64,000 nt of DNA from Strongyloides papillosus (taxonomy: Eukaryota; Nematoda; Chromadorea; Rhabditida; Strongyloididae). Positions within the stretch are counted from its first letter, which is position 1. The number at the start of each line of letters is the position of its first letter. Positions 30,931 through 41,736 of the stretch are shown here, piece by piece. A model generated the notes under the pieces. It had not been told where the DNA came from. It searched no databases and saw only the letters and a list, made by a program, of their open reading frames with translations. Location of the stretch: the NCBI GenBank assembly GCA_005656395.1, contig SRSI01000047.1, forward strand, positions 62,001 to 126,000, read 5' to 3'. The position numbers and the translations under genes were made by a program.

Positions 30931-33121
30931 TTGAACACACGTAATGGAATAAAATAAAATATCAAATAAGTAAATAATCAAACAAGCCAAACTTACTTGA
31001 GGATCAGTAATCCTGAAGAAACAAAATTATTAAATTAAAACTAATTCAATGTTAATTAATTATAATTATTCAATACCAAATTATCGTAGAAAACGTTTAC
31101 CTCAAGTACTACAAACATATAGATAATTCAAATTAATTAAAATTTTCTCATTCTAAGACATAATAAAATATAAAATGTAGAGGCATGTACGCATCCACTA
31201 GGATGTGTATAAATAAGAGCACATTTTATACTAATATGCCATTCTTCTTAAATTATGTTTTAAATAAAGTCTATACTTATACATATTGTTAACAAAATGT
31301 TCTACAATTCTATTTCTTTGATGGTTATATGCTGATGCAACATTATGTTTGATGTCATACGTTTTACAGAAATTTTAGCTAAACTTATATTTATCAAAAA
31401 ATGAATAAGATAATAATAAAAATGTATATATTTCTAGAGTATGAATGTGAATTCGATACACAAATTCAATAATTTTTTGATCTTATAAGTTGTGACTTGA
31501 AGTGAAGAATTTTTTATTTCCCTTCATTTCATAATCCTTGATATGATTAAATTTTTAGTATTGATATGAATTGGCATTATTTGGTCTAGCACAGCACCAA
31601 CAATTCATATTACTTAATGATTTATAATTTAAATTTTATTAACTTCTGAAAAATATTTTGTATATATAAATTTATCAAGAAAAGTTAATAAAATATTAAT
31701 TCCAAGTATCTCTTTTTTAAGAGACAAAGATTTAAAAAATTTTTGAGCTAATAAAGCTAAAATTCTTTTTAAATATAACTTATACATAGACAAAAAAGCG
31801 TTTGAAGGTCAAATTTTACTACATATGTTTTTGTTAATTAAGGGCATTTCCAGTTCATTAAATTGAGAGATTGTTTGGTTTTTTTAAAAAAAATTCTGTT
31901 GGTAAGTTTATTCATTCTTAATTCTCCTTAGATGTAACTTCAAGTGCTAAAGTATTCCTTCCTTTTATACTCCTCGAGGTAATTGGCGTGTTCTTCTTAT
32001 ATTAGTTTACATAAATTTATTCTGAAACAGCACCTAAGGTTCACAGTGAACTCAAATTATTTTATAATATATCTACTGTTGAATGTTAAAAAACTTTTTG
32101 CAATTCTGCAAATATTTTGCAACTATTCTCATAAATCTATTTTTGATTAATAACATTTTTTGTGATTTTTTTGAAAATCTTTTTTAAAAAAGTTCTTAAA
32201 AGTCTATGTTGTTGTCAAATTATTAGTGTTATTATATTAAAAAATAATATTTTTTGTTATTGCAAATGATGGCAACTTTTTTACATTTTACGTTTTTCTA
32301 TAATACTAATGTTATTTGATAATTGAAAAAAAATTTATTTTTAGAGTAAAAAAATATACATACATTAAAATATTAAAAACAAATGTATATTTGTAACTAA
32401 TTTGTTTATTTTGATTTTTGTTCATATTGTTTTAAAAATGACAAAATTATTTGTGTGTTGAATTAAGTGGTAGCATATATGAAAAATAGGTAATAAAGAT
32501 TTTTTCAGATTCAGAAAGAAAGGGATATTTTGGTTATATTTGCTAATTCTATAAGAAATATTAAAAATGGTAAAATCTACTTAACTAAATGTTTTAGAAC
32601 AGTTGATAAAATGGTTTCAAATAACATAGTTTTACAAATAGTATCGCTCTTGGAAGACGAACAATGATTACGTTTCCCAAGATAGCTAATGAATGATTTT
32701 CTATTTGATTGTACCGATTATGATATGATTTTATTAACAAAAATCTTACTCTGTATTAAAGAAAAATAATGTGTCCATGTATGTACATGATTTGAAAGAA
32801 GGAAGAGTCACTGATGACTTTTTAACAAGAGCATTATTGTATTAACATTTCATGAAATATAAATTTTATAATGTAGTTGATGTCTTCTAACAAAAAAACC
32901 TATAAATAGATTTTATAAATGTAAAATATTTATTGAAAAATAAAGATGATACAAATAAACAAATATATTTCCACATAGTGTTAAAAGAAACAAATATCTT
33001 ATATAAGCATTTTTCATAATATTCTTGCAGTGCACAAAATTTGAATTTCATTTTCACGTATTTCAAAAGTTAATCATATATTTATCAATAGTAACGGTTT
33101 AAAAAATATCTGATTTCCTGT
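30931..33121. other. Intergenic, nothing recognised
   Basis: About 2.2 kb without a supportable gene. A TATAAATA near 31210 follows a short GC-containing patch (GCATCCACTAGGATGTG) but no ORF follows. Confidence 0.45.
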
Positions 33122-33394
33122 TCACAAAACAATATAATCAGGGTAGAAAAAATTATTTTCCAATGCATCAACTGTATAATAACATTCACATCTACCATTT
33201 TTAAAGAAAAAAAAAGTACTATCATTATTCTTTACGCATCTTCCGCTTATACCGCGTACAGAGCATTCACTATCGCATATTTCCTTATTACAGTGTCGAA
33301 AATAGACCTTTATATCTGGATAAACAATTACGTCGTAACAATAAACGTTTATATTAAGAAAGCCAAAAATCAAAATAATATAAATAATCTTCAT
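33122..33394 (-). CDS. Defensin-like secreted Cys-rich peptide
   Basis: The first ATG of the ORF is at 33427, but an internal Met at 33394 starts a clean signal peptide (MKIIYIILIFGFLNINVYC) and lies about 45 bp after a TATAAG, whereas the first ATG would be only about 12 bp from it, so I choose the internal start. The mature part has six cysteines spaced C-x4-C-x3-C-x8-C-x14-C-x-C. The C-x3-C and C-x-C pairs are the signature of the CS-alpha-beta fold of invertebrate defensins and related knotted peptides. Residue order outside the cysteines matches no named member that I know, and a phenylalanine-rich loop (TFFFFKNG) precedes the last pair. An antimicrobial or channel-directed role is inference. 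Single exon, alone in its neighbourhood. Confidence 0.65.
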   Translation of the reverse strand: MKIIYIILIFGFLNINVYCYDVIVYPDIKVYFRHCNKEICDSECSVRGISGRCVKNNDSTFFFFKNGRCECYYTVDALENNFFYPDYIVL

Positions 33395-33436
33395 TTCAAA
33401 AAAAGCAAATGTAATAATTTCGGACATTGAAAACTT

Positions 33437-33444
33437 CTTATAAA
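33437..33444 (-). promoter_or_regulatory. TATA-like box of the defensin-like gene
   Basis: TTTATAAG on the minus strand, about 45 bp before the preferred ATG at 33394. Confidence 0.4.
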
Positions 33445-33889
33445 CTATTTAAATATAATATATAATAAGAAAAAATCTATTTAATATTGCATTTTAAACA
33501 TTTAAATATGATATAATATTGAATATAAAATTTTTTCATTTTTTTAAATTAAATTATTTAAAAATATTCTTTGATCATTGTTATGAATAAAAAATTTGAT
33601 GACTGTACGAATATATTAAATTATTTTTTTTATATATGTTAGCTAGTTGTTGAAATAAATGTTTTACACAAATGTTATTGTTACTTTATTAAGATAGATG
33701 AATTTAACAAAAGTAAAAATAAAGCAACTGACTATATGTCGCACGCCTCTTGTAAGGCCACAAGAAGAAAATTGATAAAAAATGAAAGAAAGAAGAGTAC
33801 AAAGTGATTCTGTTACGGAGAAAAGAGATTTTTTATATAAGTGAATCTGTTACACACAAATTAAAAATTCCGCAATTTAAGGTTGCAAT
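33445..33889. other. Intergenic, nothing recognised
   Basis: AT-rich 5' flank of the defensin-like gene. The patch GTCGCACGCCTCTTGTAAGG near 33739 is GC-richer but forms no tRNA or known element. Confidence 0.4.
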
Positions 33890-34088
33890 TTAATGCTAAT
33901 TGTCATACAATTCACCTAAAATTGTATAACAATTTAATGAATTTTGTATTACATTTTTACTAATTTTTGTATAGGTACAATTCTATTCAAATTGTATTAC
34001 AATTTAGGTAGAATTGTTATGCATTCCAGGTAGAATAGTTTTGCATTTTAGGAAGAATTGTATAACAATTTAGGTAGAATTGTTATGC
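33890..34088. repeat. Degenerate tandem repeat of about 24 bp
   Basis: Repeats of AATTTAGGTAGAATTGTTATGCA and close variants, including CAATTTAGGTAGAATTG near 34010 and 34068. The CAATT/AATTG words make the array rich in short inverted repeats. Confidence 0.7.
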
Positions 34089-34383
34089 AAATTTTATAAA
34101 AAAAATTATCAAATATATTTAATTAATTATATTCTTCTTAGAAAAAAGAAAAATAATATATAAAAAGATTAAGAATTAAATAAAATTTACTATAAACTTA
34201 TCGATGTACCAAATTAATCTAACAAACTTAATAAAAGTTTGAAATATTATATATAAAATCACAAAAATAATGTTAGTACTTAAAAACATTGTTATTTAAA
34301 TATAGAAGAACTTTCATTTTCTAAACATTTATAACACACATGTACTTCAATATAAATTTAATAAAGATTTTATTTTAATAGTT

Positions 34384-34566
34384 ACCCAGTGCTCACAGAT
34401 TTGAGATCTCCGGCAGATCTGCAGTAGATGGTATCTTTGGCAGATCTGCGGTAAATAAGTCATCTTCTGCAGATTTGCGAGAGACGAAATAACTGTGGCA
34501 TATCTGCAACTATCTCCCACAGATCTTTGCAGCAGATAGTTGCAGATCTGCGGCAGATAAGTTATA
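34384..34566. repeat. Tandem repeat rich in CAGATCTG palindromes
   Basis: Irregular units close to GGCAGATCTGCGGTAGATA recur about eight times, some inverted (CCACAGATCTTTGCAGCAGA). CAGATCTGC is self-complementary over its first eight bases. A lone further unit, GTAGCAGATCTGCGGGAGAT, lies at about 36617. The composition is distinctly GC-richer than the surroundings. Confidence 0.8.
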
Positions 34567-34832
34567 TCTTCAAGATGATTTTTAAATTACAATAAACAGT
34601 CGGAAATATCTTTAAATGTATAATGTATGCTACACTGCTGTAAGAAATTAATTTTTCTACAATTTTTTAATAAAAAATATAATCAAATATATAGAAAAAA
34701 TTTTTAAATCAAAAGAATAAACAAATGTTATAAAAAAGTAAGATTAAAAATCAAATTAGAAACAAATTTTACTTGAAATAATGAACAATGTTACAATTTA
34801 AGTAAAGAAAGTTTTTTTCAAATCTTCTAAAT

Positions 34833-35275
34833 TTACTCCTCTACGTCATTTTCTTGAGAAACAATTTCTTCTTCTGAAAAAAATGTTGGTTTATGGCTCA
34901 ACTCAAAGAATTTAACATTCGTTTTCTTTTTTACTTTATATACTTTTCTTTTATTTACTAGGTGAATTCCATGGGACAAATAACTAAAATTAATTATTAA
35001 TTTATAATTTATTGTAAAACTTACTGTTTAAATTCTGAAATAATACCAGCTCCCAGGTATTTTGCAGTTATCATAAATTCTTTCACTATGTCTTGACCAA
35101 AGAGTTGGTCTTTATTTCTTCTTGTGTATTGACTTGGGAAATAAAACTTTAATATTTGACTGTTCGGAATTAAAATATCTGCAACATACTTGCAAAATTT
35201 TCCTTCGTTTTGAATAAGTTCTAGTGCCTTTCTCTTTATTATGTTGTCGCCAGGAATTTTCTTAACTTCATATTT
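34833..35275 (-). CDS. BEN-like domain protein, last two exons
   Basis: The exon 35025-35275 encodes KKIPGDNIIKRKALELIQ, NEGKFCKYVADILIPNSQIL, KFYFPSQYTRRNKDQLFG and QDIVKEFMITAKYLG. A 41-bp intron (34984-35024, GTAAGT to TTTTAG) joins in frame to 34833-34983, which gives YLSHGIHLVNKRK and an acidic tail SEEEIVSQENDVEE. The first exon aligns with the plus-strand protein at 5290-5617 over about 50 residues (KY..D.L...Q.LK..F, then I..E......KY.G). The fold pattern resembles BEN domains of chromatin proteins; this is tentative. The clean intron and ordinary stop suggest a gene that was recently functional. The upstream frame has a stop at about 35277, so how it joins the helical ORF before it is unclear. 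Confidence 0.55.
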
Positions 35276-35594
35276 TCAATACTATCTTTTCCATCAACTC
35301 CAAAAATCTTTCCCGCATTTGATGAACCATATCTTTAAGTTCTTCGTTACTGGCTACCATTAATAAACGGTGAATAGTGTCGCTTAAGTGATACAGTGTT
35401 TTTGAATGGGTTTTCTTTATATTTTTGTTTGATAGTTGAATTTCAAACAAATAATATAGCTTTATTTTCATTTCTTCCACTGATTCGCTTAGTCTATAAA
35501 CATTATAATCAGTTTCTTCAATCTTTCTGATTATATTTTCATTGAGTTGTTTATCTTTATTTATGTCCTTCCTAATAATTTGAAACATTGACAT
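35268..35594 (-). CDS. Helical ORF upstream of the BEN-like exons
   Basis: 108 codons with heptad-like spacing (ENIIRKIEETDYNVYRLSESV, then LMVASNEELKDMVHQMRERF). It overlaps the start of the BEN-like frame by a few bases in another phase; a single-base shift near 35275 would fuse the two as RERFLELM...VKKIPGD. A coiled coil before a BEN-like domain also occurs in the 4.6-5.6 kb gene, which supports the fusion. Not recognised otherwise. Confidence 0.45.
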   Translation of the reverse strand: MSMFQIIRKDINKDKQLNENIIRKIEETDYNVYRLSESVEEMKIKLYYLFEIQLSNKNIKKTHSKTLYHLSDTIHRLLMVASNEELKDMVHQMRERFLELMEKIVLKI

Positions 35595-35875
35595 AATAGT
35601 AGGCTTGCTAAATAAAATAAATTAAACTTACTATGATTTGATCTGGATGATCTTTTTTGAAGTTTGTGATATGCTATGCAGCATCGAATAATAAAAATAA
35701 TTGTACCAATAAGGCCTACAATTGCAAGGATTTTTAATACAAGTAAAATTGTTTCACCATAATAAATGTGCCTCATATGGCTACTTGAATCCATTGTATT
35801 GCGGCCCTGGGCCTGCATATTATCATTGATAATGTTGATGGTTTCCTCAGTCTCCTGACTTGAGATACCACCCAT
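35561..35875 (-). CDS. Single-pass membrane protein ORF
   Basis: Begins right after an AAATTTCAG acceptor with ATG at 35875. A polar, Asn/Gln/Ser-rich lead of about 40 residues is followed by a strong membrane segment (ILLVLKILAIVGLIGTIIFI) and a basic, cysteine-containing stop-transfer stretch (RCCIAYHKLQKRSSRS). At SNH the sequence reads GTAAGT, so the true exon may end there and the final hydrophobic residues be intron. The order, membrane protein then coiled-coil/BEN-like ORF, parallels 30.9-29.2 kb. Upstream exons were not found. Confidence 0.5.
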   Translation of the reverse strand: MGGISSQETEETINIINDNMQAQGRNTMDSSSHMRHIYYGETILLVLKILAIVGLIGTIIFIIRCCIAYHKLQKRSSRSNHSKFNLFYLASLLLCQCFKLLGRT

Positions 35876-38444
35876 GCTGAAATTTAAATTTATAAAGTTA
35901 TTAGAAATATAAAATTAAAAAATACATTATAAAATTATGAAAAAAATGTTTCTAACTTGACATTTATATAATTATTTTTATTAGTTGCGCATAAAAATAA
36001 TCTCTATTATTCTTAAGATTATTCATTATGCCATAGAAAATTGTTGTATTACATTACGTAATGTATCAATTCCAAATAATAAATTTACTGTCTAACACAG
36101 TTTTTACGTATTCGTTAATCTTTTCATTATTAATTTATGAATAAGTATTCAAAATAATAATTAAAAATTAATTTACGAATTTTTTAATATAGTATATTTT
36201 TTTTATTTTGTTCTTAAAATTGGTTATTTTATTGTTCAGTATATTTTAGATGCTAAAAAATTAATAATTACCATCTACAGATGACAAAGTTCATGCATTA
36301 TAGCTTATTTTGTTAAATATTGCTTAATACACATTGATAATTATAAGTAATTTTATAATTTTCTTAATAAAAATTTGTTTAATACATATAGAATTTTTGA
36401 AATAACAGTTTTGAGCTTCTGTAGTTTAGTTGACTAGTAGTTGAGTTCGGCTTCTCCCACGAGCATAGGTCTAAAATAAGGTTGATCCTTAGGATTTCGT
36501 AGGTTCTTAGGGTTGTTGGCATTTAAAAAGGGCGTAAGAGGATTCATAAGTGCTTGATTTTTGCTTTTATTATGTTTTTTTGACATTTTTCCTATAAAAT
36601 TTCTTAAAAACTATTTGTAGCAGATCTGCGGGAGATAGAGCCATCTACGATGCTTTGAGTATATCCATTATAGTAACATTTGTAGGTGTTAATATTGCTA
36701 CCATTTTATTAAATTTTTTTTCTTTTTAGTTATTCAAAATGTGCTTTCTGGTTGTTCACCTAAAATAACTTTTTTTTAAAAAGCATTAAATTTCTTTGGT
36801 AAAAATTTTAATTCATCTTATCTCTGAATTAGATGAATCCATGATAGCATTTTTTACGTAACATTTAGAGAATTATCTTTTAAATAATTTTCTAAAGACA
36901 TTATATTAAAATTTCGATGTCTTTGTATATTTATTTAGCATAAAATTTATACAAAAAATTTTCCAACAAACTTTGTTTTAGTTTATTTATATTCAAAGTT
37001 AATTGTTTTTTAAATACTTTTAAAATGTAGAGAAATAAGTTACTTTATTAGATTTTTTGAATTGTTTTATATTTTGTTTTCTAACGTGAAATATGTCGCT
37101 CCAGAGGACTAAAATTTGGGACAAGAGACATAGTTTTAGTAGATTCCGCAAATACCAAGAATGAGAATTCTTTTGCTAAATTTTATTATTTGTCCGTAAT
37201 AACCATTAAAAATTATATATATTTGTGAAAATTTAAATCATGTTTTTTATTTTTTAGTAGAGAAATAAGGGTACCATATTTTGATACTTTTAAATCAATG
37301 TATCTTAAAAGGAGACTTCGTATGGAGCTTATTTCTGACATATTGTTTAATCATATTTTCTTTAGTATATTATAATTAAAAAAATTTGAAAATCAAAAAT
37401 TATTTTTCTGTTTTGTTTTTACTCTAATATATGTAGAGGATATAAATAATGAAAAGTAAAATTTCATGCTATATACGATTAAAAGATAAATACAATATTA
37501 AAAAGTTATACTTTAATAAAATATTATTTAATCTTCAAATGAGATGCCATGAACTAATTTATTTTTACCATATATTCCAATAATCATTTCAGAAGAAATG
37601 ACAAATGTAAAGAAAAAATTAATATATTTATAGGATTATTAAAAGCAGTATAACTTTACATAATTTTATAAACAATACGTTTATTTGTTAAATTGTTTTA
37701 GATAACAAAGAATATCATATTATACAAAGTTTACATTGCGCAGGAAGTTATATAAAGTCTTTTGTGAAATATAAGAATGCCATTTATTTTGTTTATGTAT
37801 AATAATGACGATCGCAATATCTTTAATGATACTTTTTAATTGTTTTAAATTTACAACTCTAGAAAATTTGCAATATATAACTTACATATTTTAAATAGTA
37901 AATTATCTGTTGAGTTACCAACTATGTTTTTAGTTATTTATCAACGGTGTTACGATTATAATTTAATATTTTTTTAAGTATTAACAGATTCATATTATTA
38001 GTAACGTTAAATCAGTAGTCATTTTTGTTTCGTTATATATTTTTAAGAATTTTGAGATAAATAAATTTATAAAAAATTATGCGTCTATAGGGCCAACCAA
38101 AACGTGGCACATATTTTTATTAAAAATATTTTTCACGTAATATATGTTATAAAGACAAATAATTGTAGTAAGCGAAATTTTTAATAGTAAATTAAACAAA
38201 TAATAAACTTACTTATGTTTTAGATGAAGAAATATAGTAAAATATGACAGTTGAAAAACTGTTTGGAAAATTCGAGAACATTGTTTTTGTTATTATATAA
38301 GGTGGCGAGAGTCATCAAATTAGTCATTTTATTAACTTAGGTAATAGTAGTAGTTGTTTTTTTATATGTAATCAGAATTTTATATGTATGACGTGTTATA
38401 TTGTAATGTTATTAATGATCTTAATTATATTGTAATTTTAATAT
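35876..38444. other. Intergenic, mostly nothing recognised
   Basis: Contains a GC-richer patch at 36411-36550 with tRNA-promoter-like boxes (see findings) and a single CAGATCTG unit near 36620 related to the array at 34.4 kb. No gene supported. Confidence 0.4.
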
Positions 38445-38458
38445 ATTGTATTTTGTAG

Positions 38459-38522
38459 ACCACAAGGGGTTTCATAGACGGTTGAGGGAGATCTCAAGAA
38501 TTGTTAAGAGATCGAAGGATAA
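38459..38522 (+). other. Exon-like segment, basic peptide
   Basis: Bounded by TTTTGTAG and GTAAGT, the segment encodes HKGFHRRLREISRIVKRSKD in one open frame. No partner exon is identified. The following 180 bp contain AATAAA and end in AAAAGGGGACGCCACAACC, so an LTR-derived transcript is an alternative reading. Confidence 0.25.
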
Positions 38523-38732
38523 GTAAGTATGATTTTGTAATTTATAAATGTTATCTCTAGGTGGCCACTTTACTTCACTTTGCTTTACTTAATTTTGGAG
38601 TAATCTTAAATTTGTGTGTTATTGTATTAAAGTTTGGTCAATAAAAGTTGATAGTGATAAAGGTTTAAAGATCCGTTGGAGTTTCAAAGGGCATTGGGAA
38701 TTGTTTGAAAAGGGGACGCCACAACCTATATC

Positions 38733-39245
38733 TTATAAATATATTTTCTCATTGAATTTAAAAGCATAGCTAGAATTTTGAAAAACATCATTCCTCGGAG
38801 TTTGAACAAGCTTTTCTTTAATATAAACTCCTTTATCATCTGGTATTATTTTGGCTTCACATAACATATGAAGTAATCCATCTTCAGAACAATATTTTTC
38901 AATTTTAACAATTGGTATATGTATAATATTACAATATTTTATTGGTTTGTCTGGACATAAAAGATCTTCATTTGAGAATAAGTCTGAATTCCAGTTTTTC
39001 AATACGGGATTCTGACTTTAAATTTCATAAATGGTCATAGTTTTAAATAAAAACTTTTTGTTTTTTGACTTGATATAACCTCTATGACCAATGATATTTT
39101 GATCTGCCACCTAAATCTGTATCTTTAGGAAATATTAGTAATCTCTAGTTTATGTTGGGAACAAGTTCATTTCTAAATATATCACTTTCGAGACATATTT
39201 TTTGTTCGTTCGAAAATAACGTCGAACGAAAATTGCTTATCTAAA
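38733..39245 (-). pseudogene. Unrecognised decayed gene
   Basis: After a TTTTTAG acceptor at about 39245 one frame reads RSTLFSNEQKICLESDIF then LVPNIN and a stop. The next gives RLLIFPKDTDLGGRSKYHWS and a stop, then another short frame, and finally an 89-codon frame with LLCPDKPIKYCNIIHIPI and CEAKIIPDDKGVYIKEKL. The composition is protein-like and the pieces follow one another on one strand, so I read them as a single gene broken by three or more stops. Four cysteines in the last piece suggest an extracellular domain. No family recognised. Confidence 0.4.
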
Positions 39246-40222
39246 AATGAAAATAGAAATTTGCTTCATTTTATAACAAACTTATCTTCCATTCATATAA
39301 TAGATATATAGATCCGCGAAAAATTGAACCATTCTATCTCATATTTGCATTGACGAGTCACCGTCATCTGGATAATCTTTCAATTTCGTTGATAACCAAT
39401 TCAACACCTGATTTAGTTGTTATACTTATTTTAGATTCAAATGAGTGTACAGAAATTTAAAAAATGAAAAATGATATTAGATTGGGTAAATGCAACTTTG
39501 ATAGAACGATAGAAACATTAATCTGTTGATACTTTGATTTCCAAACTACTCTTAAGTATAGTCATGATTTTGTAAACTTTGGTATTGTAACACAACTGAT
39601 AGAAATGTTAAATAGTTATAATATGTTTTTTTTGATAACATATGATTTTATTATCCAAGAGATCCTTATTATAAGGTATGTTTAAAGTCTTATTAACTCC
39701 AATTTTGTTTTACCTATCTTTTTACTTAAACAATTGACGTTTTTATCATCATACTTATCGTCGTTGAGAATTTTAAATGAACGGTGACGACTCAATTTCA
39801 TTTGTCAGACTTCTTATTTTGCCCTTTGATGCGCTTTTTACTGTAATTGGTACAAATCACGGTTATCCTACTTTGAAAGAAGCAACATTAATGCTTGAAA
39901 TTAAAATATTTTTTAATGCAAGAATGTATTCCTTTTTTGTAAATGTTAATTTGGTAAGAATTTAAATTTTATATTGTAATATATTTTAATTTTAGTGTTA
40001 GAAAAAATGATATATAGTTGGTAACTTTCTACATGAAAACAAATATAATGTCTATATTATTGTATTTCTTGGATACTTCTCTGGCTTTGGTGCCATTATC
40101 AATATGTTCTGAAGGAGATACAATATCTAATAGAAATATCTAGCAGATATTTCAATCATTAATTTATAAAAATTTTTTAATAATAATCATTAAAGACATT
40201 ATTACACTTTTTTATATACATT
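39246..40222. other. Intergenic, possible further decayed exon
   Basis: The minus-strand stretch near 39340-39430 encodes WLSTKLKDYPDDGDSSMQ and, past a stop, DRMVQFFADLYIYY. It may be a further exon of the pseudogene to its left. Otherwise nothing recognised. Confidence 0.3.
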
Positions 40223-40737
40223 AACAATAACAATACCAAAAACTTTGTTTTTGTAAAAAATATACTTTTATATAGAAATTCATTTTGTGCACTCAAAAGG
40301 ATGAAAATAAATTTTGAATTTTGTATTATCACTTTAGTTGGCAATATAAAAGTATCGCCTTTCCAGGCATTTGAATGCTTTATCGCTTGTGACTGAACAA
40401 TAACTGTAGAAAATATTTCATTTAAATTATTTATATTTTGTTCTTTATTTGTTAGAAATTAAAATACTTTCTTTTCAGATATTTGTTTGTAAATATAATA
40501 TTAAAAATATCCTTTTTTTTGTTTTAGTGAGAAATGCACTTATTTTTAATATGCGGTGACATCTTTTTGTAGTTTTCGATAAATATTAAATGTCTGCGAT
40601 GGCGATACTTTTATATTGCTAAATAAAATGATAATATAAAAATCAAAATTTATCTTCATCTTTTTGAGTGTGCAAAATAAATCTTAATATAAAAGTATAT
40701 TTTTAACAAAAACGAGGTTTTAGGTATCGTTATTTTC
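40223..40737. mobile_element. Foldback/MITE element with 138-bp TIRs
   Basis: The left arm 40223-40360 and right arm 40601-40737 are inverted copies that match almost throughout. Shared landmarks are AAAATATACTTTTATAT, TTTTGTGCACTCAAAAGGAT against TTTTGCACACTCAAAAAGAT, and GCAATATAAAAGTATCGCC. The 240-bp centre has no ORF. Ends and target duplication are not certain. Confidence 0.88.
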
Positions 40738-40957
40738 AAATACTAAATAAAATGAAAAATTAGACTATTTTTGAACTGTCATAACTTTCTTGAATATTAG
40801 CCTAAACAAATATAATTATATTCATTCAATAGAGCTTCGTTGTCTCTATCAGAATAATGATAAAGCTTTTGTAAGAATTTTCCCAATAAGCTTTAATTTT
40901 GAAAAAACTACGAAATTGTGACAAAAATCGTGGTTTTTTTGTTTTAGGTTAAAATTA
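40738..40957. other. Flank of dispersed repeat B
   Basis: Complex-texture sequence leading into repeat family B; possibly part of the same element. No gene. Confidence 0.3.
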
Positions 40958-41272
40958 AATAATGTTAATGAAAGTCAATATTTATGATATTAAAGATTCT
41001 GATACGAAAGAAGTTGAGGTTTCGACCCGTAAAGAATCATCTCAATATCTCTTTATATTTAAAAGTTACGTTCTCAGAATGGCGAAACAAACAAATTTTT
41101 TTCAAATGGCCATAAGTCCTCATAGAACAATAATTTTTTTAGAAATAAAAAATATTGTCTCTTAGATCTATTAATCTGTAAAATTTCGTGCTTTAATCTT
41201 TTCATACAAAAAAGTTTTTAACGCTCGCAGGTGGGGAGCTACTTATGGAACACCCTGTATATTATCCATGAT
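40958..41272. repeat. Dispersed repeat family B, copy 1
   Basis: About 315 bp, aligned in the same orientation with 43958-44273. Shared words: GTTAATGAA at the start, AAAGAAGTTGAG, GGCCATAAGTC, CATAATTTTTT-like runs, and the common end GGGGAG-TACTTTGGACACCCTGTA in variant form. The ACACCCTGTA terminus is common on transposable elements of metazoans. A 67-codon ORF in this copy is a chance frame. Confidence 0.85.
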
Positions 41273-41736
41273 TATAAAGTGCATTAAATCTATGGTTGAA
41301 TCAAAGTCGTGTCTTTGTCCCTCAAATTGTTTATAATTAAAATATTTATCTGCTTAGCAATATATTAATGAATCTGTATCTATGTACTTTGAAATTAACT
41401 TTATAAAAATGACTTCTAAAATTTTTTTATTTTAACGAAAGTATATGTTGAATAATCATATAATTTTTTAAAATATTAGTAACACAAAAATTTTAAATAA
41501 AAGGACAATGACAAAACATAATACTTAAGATACAATTGATGATTAAGAATTCGTTTACAACTAATGCACATAAGTAAATTGTATTGTATTACAAAATATA
41601 AATTGTAACATTATCATAACCATTGGTTTCACAAATTAATATGTATTTATGAGTAAAGTAGTAATTATACTGTCTAAAAGTAGAACAACAAAAAATGAAG
41701 AATAGAATATTTAGAAATTAAAAAAGAACTGATTAC
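41273..41736. other. Intergenic, nothing recognised
   Basis: AT-rich 3' flank of the helicase pseudogene. No feature supported. Confidence 0.4.

Noticed and set aside
30718..30990. 90-codon minus ORF read straight through 30990-30718
   Set aside because: A clear TTTCAG acceptor and the better KRRSSVHDII frame show the region is spliced; the straight read crosses the intron in the wrong phase.
33890..34566. Repeat tracts considered as a CRISPR array
   Set aside because: Units are degenerate, not separated by unique spacers of constant length, and the genome is eukaryotic.
39777..39965. 62-codon plus-strand ORF near 39.8 kb
   Set aside because: Mixed composition without signal peptide, domain, splice sites or conservation visible; likely chance.
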